The notes under the pieces: model-generated
Told to the model about the DNA's origin: nothing
The model's input: only the letters and a program-made list of their open reading frames with translations
The model's database searches: none
Shown: piece by piece, positions 61,272 through 64,000 of the stretch
How the letters are laid out: every line of letters begins with the position of its first letter
Numbering within the stretch: position 1 is the first letter of the stretch
Translations under genes and position numbers: made by a program
NCBI RefSeq assembly: GCF_023630255.1
Contig: NZ_JALPRS010000001.1
Span: 1,302,001-1,366,000 of the forward strand
Length of the DNA stretch: 64,000 nt
From: Pontibacter deserti
Lineage (GTDB): Bacteria; Bacteroidota; Bacteroidia; Cytophagales; Hymenobacteraceae
Direction: 5' to 3'

Positions 61272-63098
61272 ATGAAAAAAATCATTTTAACCGGCTTAAC
61301 GGCAGCTATACTTTTCTCCTGCACCAGCCAGAAAACTGAAACAGCAACTCAAACTACAACAACTGAGCAAGCCTCTGTAAAACAGGACGTGCAGGCTTTT
61401 CTGGACAGTTATGCTAAAACATTCCAGCAGCTGTATACCAGATCAGCAGAAGCAGAATGGGCATCTAATACAAAAATTGTAGAAGGTGATACGACCAATG
61501 CAGCTAACACGCGCCGAGCCAACGAAGCGTTTGCTGCTTTTACCGGTAGCGTAGAAAACATAGAGAAGGCTCGTGGTTTCCTGAAGCAAAAAGAGCAGCT
61601 GACTCCATTACAGGTGAAACAGTTGAATGCTATACTTTTTGCAGCAGCCAATAACCCTCAGACTGTACCGGATGTAGTAAAGGCCCGCATTAAAGCAGAG
61701 ACTGAGCAGACCGAAAAACTTTACGGTTTTGATTATAAAATTGCAGGTAAGTCTGTTACAACCAATGATATTGACAACATCCTGAAAAGTGAGAACGACC
61801 TGAAAAAGCGTCTTGCTGCCTGGAATGCCAGTAAAGAAGTTGGACCGGGTCTTAAGCCTGGTCTGCTGAATCTCCGCGACCTGCGCAACAAAACAGTGCA
61901 GAGTCTGGGCTACGACGACTACTTTACATACCAGGCATCAGATTACGGCATGACCCGTGAAGAAATGATGGCCATGATGCAGCAGATAAACAAGGAGCTG
62001 TTGCCGCTGTACCGTGAACTGCATACCTACGCCCGGTATGAACTAGCCAAACAATATGGTGCCAAAGAAGTGCCAGATTACCTGCCTGCACACTGGCTGC
62101 CAAACCGCTGGGGCCAGGACTGGAGCCCAATGGTAGAAGTAAAAGGTATAAACCTGGATGGCGCCCTGAAACAAAAAGGAGATAAATGGCTGGTGGAGCA
62201 GGCAGAGCGCTTCTATGTAAGCCTAGGCTTTGATGAATTACCGGAAACGTTCTATACCAAATCGAGTTTGTACCCGCTGCCGGCAAACGCCAACTATAAA
62301 AAGAACAACCACGCATCGGCCTGGCACATGGACCTGGATAAGGACGTACGCAGCCTGATGAGCGTAGAGCCAAATTCGGAGTGGTATGAAACCACGCACC
62401 ACGAGCTTGGCCACATTTACTATTACATGAGCTACACCAACCCGGATGTGCCGGTGCTGTTACGTAGCGGTGCAAACCGTGCTTACCACGAGGCTATTGG
62501 TAGCTTAATGGGTCTGGCAGCGATGCAGAAACCATTCCTGGCAGAGCTGAACCTGATAGACAAAAATGCTAAGACAGACGAGGTACAGACCTTATTAAAA
62601 GAAGCGCTGAGCTACGTTACGTTTATACCTTTTGCATCAGGTGTAATGAGCGAGTGGGAACACGACTTCTACGCTAAAAACCTGCCTGCTGACCAGTTGA
62701 ACAAGCGTTGGTGGGAACTGGCTAAGAAGTACCAGGGTATGGTGCCGCCAACCGAGCGCGGCGAAAACTACCTGGACCCGGCAACTAAAACGCACATTAA
62801 CGACGATGCTGCCCAGTATTATGACTACGCGCTGTCTTATGTGATCCTGTTCCAGTTGCACGACCATATCGCCAAGAACATCCTGAAGCAGGACCCGCAC
62901 GCCACCAACTACTATGGCAACAAAGAAGTGGGCAAGTTCCTGAACGACATCATGTACCCAGGTGCATCGGCTGACTGGCGTAAAATGCTGAAGGAGAAAA
63001 CAGGTGAAGAACTAAGCGCCAGAGCCATGGTAGCATACTTCCAACCGCTGATGGCTTACCTAAAACAGCAAAACAAAGGCCGTAAGTATACCATCTAA
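61272..63098 (+). CDS. M2 family (ACE-like) zinc metallopeptidase lipoprotein
   Basis: 608 aa from ATG 61272 (KKIILTGLTAAILFSCTSQ, lipobox Cys16). The frame opens upstream at TTG 61182, but the lipoprotein signal fixes the start. The zinc site HELGH is at 377-381 with Glu407 in YHEAIG as the third ligand. SVEPNSEWYETTHHELGH and ASDYGMTREEMMAMMQQ are typical of peptidyl-dipeptidase A relatives. It probably removes C-terminal dipeptides from peptides in the periplasm. With the S46 and M1 enzymes it gives a third exported peptidase in this window. Confidence 0.93.
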   Translation: MKKIILTGLTAAILFSCTSQKTETATQTTTTEQASVKQDVQAFLDSYAKTFQQLYTRSAEAEWASNTKIVEGDTTNAANTRRANEAFAAFTGSVENIEKARGFLKQKEQLTPLQVKQLNAILFAAANNPQTVPDVVKARIKAETEQTEKLYGFDYKIAGKSVTTNDIDNILKSENDLKKRLAAWNASKEVGPGLKPGLLNLRDLRNKTVQSLGYDDYFTYQASDYGMTREEMMAMMQQINKELLPLYRELHTYARYELAKQYGAKEVPDYLPAHWLPNRWGQDWSPMVEVKGINLDGALKQKGDKWLVEQAERFYVSLGFDELPETFYTKSSLYPLPANANYKKNNHASAWHMDLDKDVRSLMSVEPNSEWYETTHHELGHIYYYMSYTNPDVPVLLRSGANRAYHEAIGSLMGLAAMQKPFLAELNLIDKNAKTDEVQTLLKEALSYVTFIPFASGVMSEWEHDFYAKNLPADQLNKRWWELAKKYQGMVPPTERGENYLDPATKTHINDDAAQYYDYALSYVILFQLHDHIAKNILKQDPHATNYYGNKEVGKFLNDIMYPGASADWRKMLKEKTGEELSARAMVAYFQPLMAYLKQQNKGRKYTI

Positions 63099-63115
63099 AG
63101 TATAGCTTATACTAT

Positions 63116-63159
63116 AAAACAAAAGCAGCGACGGGGAGATCTGTCGCTGCTTTTGTTTT
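63116..63159 (+). terminator. Terminator after M2 peptidase gene
   Basis: AAAACAAAAGCAGCGAC / GTCGCTGCTTTTGTTTT perfect 17-bp stem (63116-63132 and 63143-63159). Confidence 0.93.
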
Positions 63160-63171
63160 ATACTTTGGAGA

Positions 63172-63244
63172 TGATAACGGGCTGGTGTAGACGAAGTGCG
63201 AGGCAGAGTCGCAGCATAAGCATAACTTGTGTGCTTTGTTAGGT
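63172..63244 (-). repeat. attC-like recombination site D (73 bp)
   Basis: On the minus strand it runs ACCTAAC (63238-63244) to GTTATCA (63172-63178). The inner stem TGCGA/TCGCA (63197-63201 and 63208-63212) surrounds a GGCAGA tip; outer arms pair poorly. GCTTTGTTAGG is shared with site A and GTCGCAGC aligns with GCCGCAGC of site B. It lies just after the lipoprotein gene stop. Confidence 0.55.
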
Positions 63245-63255
63245 GGCGCTTTTCT

Positions 63256-63939
63256 CTACAGGTTTACAATCTCCCACTTGCCATTATCCTTCTTCAGCTT
63301 TACCATATATGGCTCATTCCAATAGTAAAATTCTTTTTTACCAGCGTCATAGTTGTATAGCTGCACCTTAACTTCGGCAGAGTTTCCTTTTATTTCTTCT
63401 CCAATAACTCTGGCACCGTCAAAATTGTCCATAGACTTGGTCCAGCGAAAAGAGTTGAAGAAGTCACACCCAATACTCTCGTAATCTTCAATTTCTTCAA
63501 GGTGCTTCTCTCTTTCAGCATACTTGAAGCTTTTGATACTGTTGATACAGTTACTGTAGTTTTCTACTTCTTGATTTATAAGCTCTTCGGAAAAGTGAAG
63601 CCTTCTTAGGTTAGCTATATATTGGGTATAGTCAAGAGTCATCATTCCTTCCTTGTCAGCCACAAACTTTGCCTGATATTCATTTGTCTCTTGGTTATTG
63701 GTCACACCTGCATACCAGTCAAAGAAATCTTCAGCTATTATACTTGGTTCGCTAGTGAAGGTATTGATAGGCTTTTCTGCTTTCTGCTCATTAGCTTGGC
63801 TGATAGGTGCGTTTGAGCCATCTGCTGATTCTTTTATGTGAGCCCTTTCTGCTGCAACAGGTTCTTCAGCTTCTTTCGATGAGGAAGAGTTACAGCCAAA
63901 CAGAACAAGTGCTAAAAGTATAAATATGTTATTCTTCAT
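63256..63939 (-). CDS. Lipoprotein of unknown function, cassette-borne
   Basis: 227 aa from ATG 63939 (KNNIFILLALVLFGC, lipobox Cys16). The frame could start at GTG 63954, but that would lie in the attC boundary. A Glu/Ala/Ser-rich linker (17-60) is followed by a domain with FFDWYAGVTNNQETNEYQAK, NYSNCINSIKSF and a C-terminal beta strand set ending YMVKLKKDNGKWEIVNL, somewhat like DUF3828/NTF2-type folds. The family is not firmly recognised. It starts 13 bp after the GTTAGGT core box and ends next to site D. Confidence 0.65.
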   Translation of the reverse strand: MKNNIFILLALVLFGCNSSSSKEAEEPVAAERAHIKESADGSNAPISQANEQKAEKPINTFTSEPSIIAEDFFDWYAGVTNNQETNEYQAKFVADKEGMMTLDYTQYIANLRRLHFSEELINQEVENYSNCINSIKSFKYAEREKHLEEIEDYESIGCDFFNSFRWTKSMDNFDGARVIGEEIKGNSAEVKVQLYNYDAGKKEFYYWNEPYMVKLKKDNGKWEIVNL

Positions 63940-63952
63940 AATCTTAAGTGAC

Positions 63953-64000
63953 ACCTAACGGTTAGTATAAAAGGCAAACAAGGCGAAGCTGAAGTTTGGT
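63953..64000 (-). repeat. attC-like recombination site C (cut by window end)
   Basis: It begins ACCTAAC (63953-63959; GTTAGGT on minus, a perfect GTTRRRY core) and continues TAACGGTTAGTATAAAAGGC and AACAAGGCGAAGCTGAAG, aligning with site B over its first 45 bases with few differences. The other end is beyond the window. Confidence 0.65.

Larger units (their letters stand above)
63172..63959 (-). mobile_element. Third cassette-like unit
   Basis: One minus-strand gene bounded by GTTAGGTG (63952-63959 read on minus) and CACCTAAC (63238-63245), a perfect 8-base complement as expected for the two ends of one integron cassette. attC-like hairpins lie on both sides (site D and site C). No integrase is visible. 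Confidence 0.55.

Noticed and set aside
1-64000. tRNA or rRNA genes
   Set aside because: No cloverleaf with a TTCGANNC-type loop and no conserved rRNA block was recognised by eye; a dedicated tRNA/rRNA search would settle this.

Overview
The window looks like chromosomal DNA from a member of the Bacteroidota, most likely a Pontibacter-like member of the Hymenobacteraceae (Cytophagales). This is inferred from family content: S46 peptidase, DUF5686 protein with carboxypeptidase-like plug, OMP_b-brl_3-type barrel, DUF3127, PA2169 family, Bacteroidota-style AddA/AddB. It is also supported by TAnnTTTG promoter elements in place of E. coli -10 boxes, lipoboxes ending in SC or AC, and weak Shine-Dalgarno signals. 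I see no rRNA, tRNA, CRISPR array, phage or complete insertion sequence.

Layout. 1-9.4 kb: azurin-like copper lipoprotein, L,D-transpeptidase, M1 aminopeptidase, DUF892 ferritin-like protein, a convergent cyanophycinase / isoaspartyl peptidase pair, a DUF3127 protein with an SSB-like tip, an AlbA_2 protein and a MORN/YwqK protein. 9.7-18.1 kb: PhoH, DinB-like and SRPBCC proteins, DUF1232, an Arg-type (DPP11-like) S46 peptidase, a cupin and a RhlE-like helicase. 18.2-29.1 kb: DUF5686, acyltransferase, DECR1-like dienoyl-CoA reductase, a NuiA-like inhibitor facing a NucA-like nuclease, a CrtI/CrtISO-like flavoenzyme, an NAD-dependent epimerase-like protein, a YhiN-like flavoprotein and a PA2169 protein. 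29.1-30.3 kb: two small unknown genes arranged like integron cassettes. 30.6-41.0 kb: a cold-shock-type DEAD-box helicase with RGG tail, an unknown gene, and AddA and AddB separated by two unrelated genes. 41.1-48.5 kb: FUSC exporter, AraC regulator, DUF983, beta-CASP RNA nuclease, RES/Xre toxin-antitoxin, TPR and OmpA proteins. 48.6-49.4 kb: an intergenic patchwork of repeats. 49.4-63.1 kb: DUF2062, outer-membrane barrel, EmrE-like exporter with two divergent AraC regulators, DbpA helicase, RmuC, NTF2-like lipoprotein and M2 (ACE-like) peptidase. 63.2-64 kb: a third cassette-like gene.

The most unusual signal is a family of at least four attC-like imperfect hairpins (29142-29214, 29590-29655, 63172-63244, and 63953 running off the window). 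They flank three small minus-strand genes of unknown function. Cassette ends are complementary in the way expected for integron cassettes (GTTGGGC with GCCCAAC, GTTAGGT with ACCTAAC), and no integrase is visible. This is consistent with a dispersed, integrase-less cassette array. Other points of interest are the nuclease/inhibitor pair, the RES/Xre module, palindromic DnaA boxes at 69-112, degenerate TTAGAAAG-type arrays, and a genome-wide excess of AGTATA/ACTATA words in both genes and spacers.

All family assignments are from reading translated sequence and remembered family motifs; no search was run.
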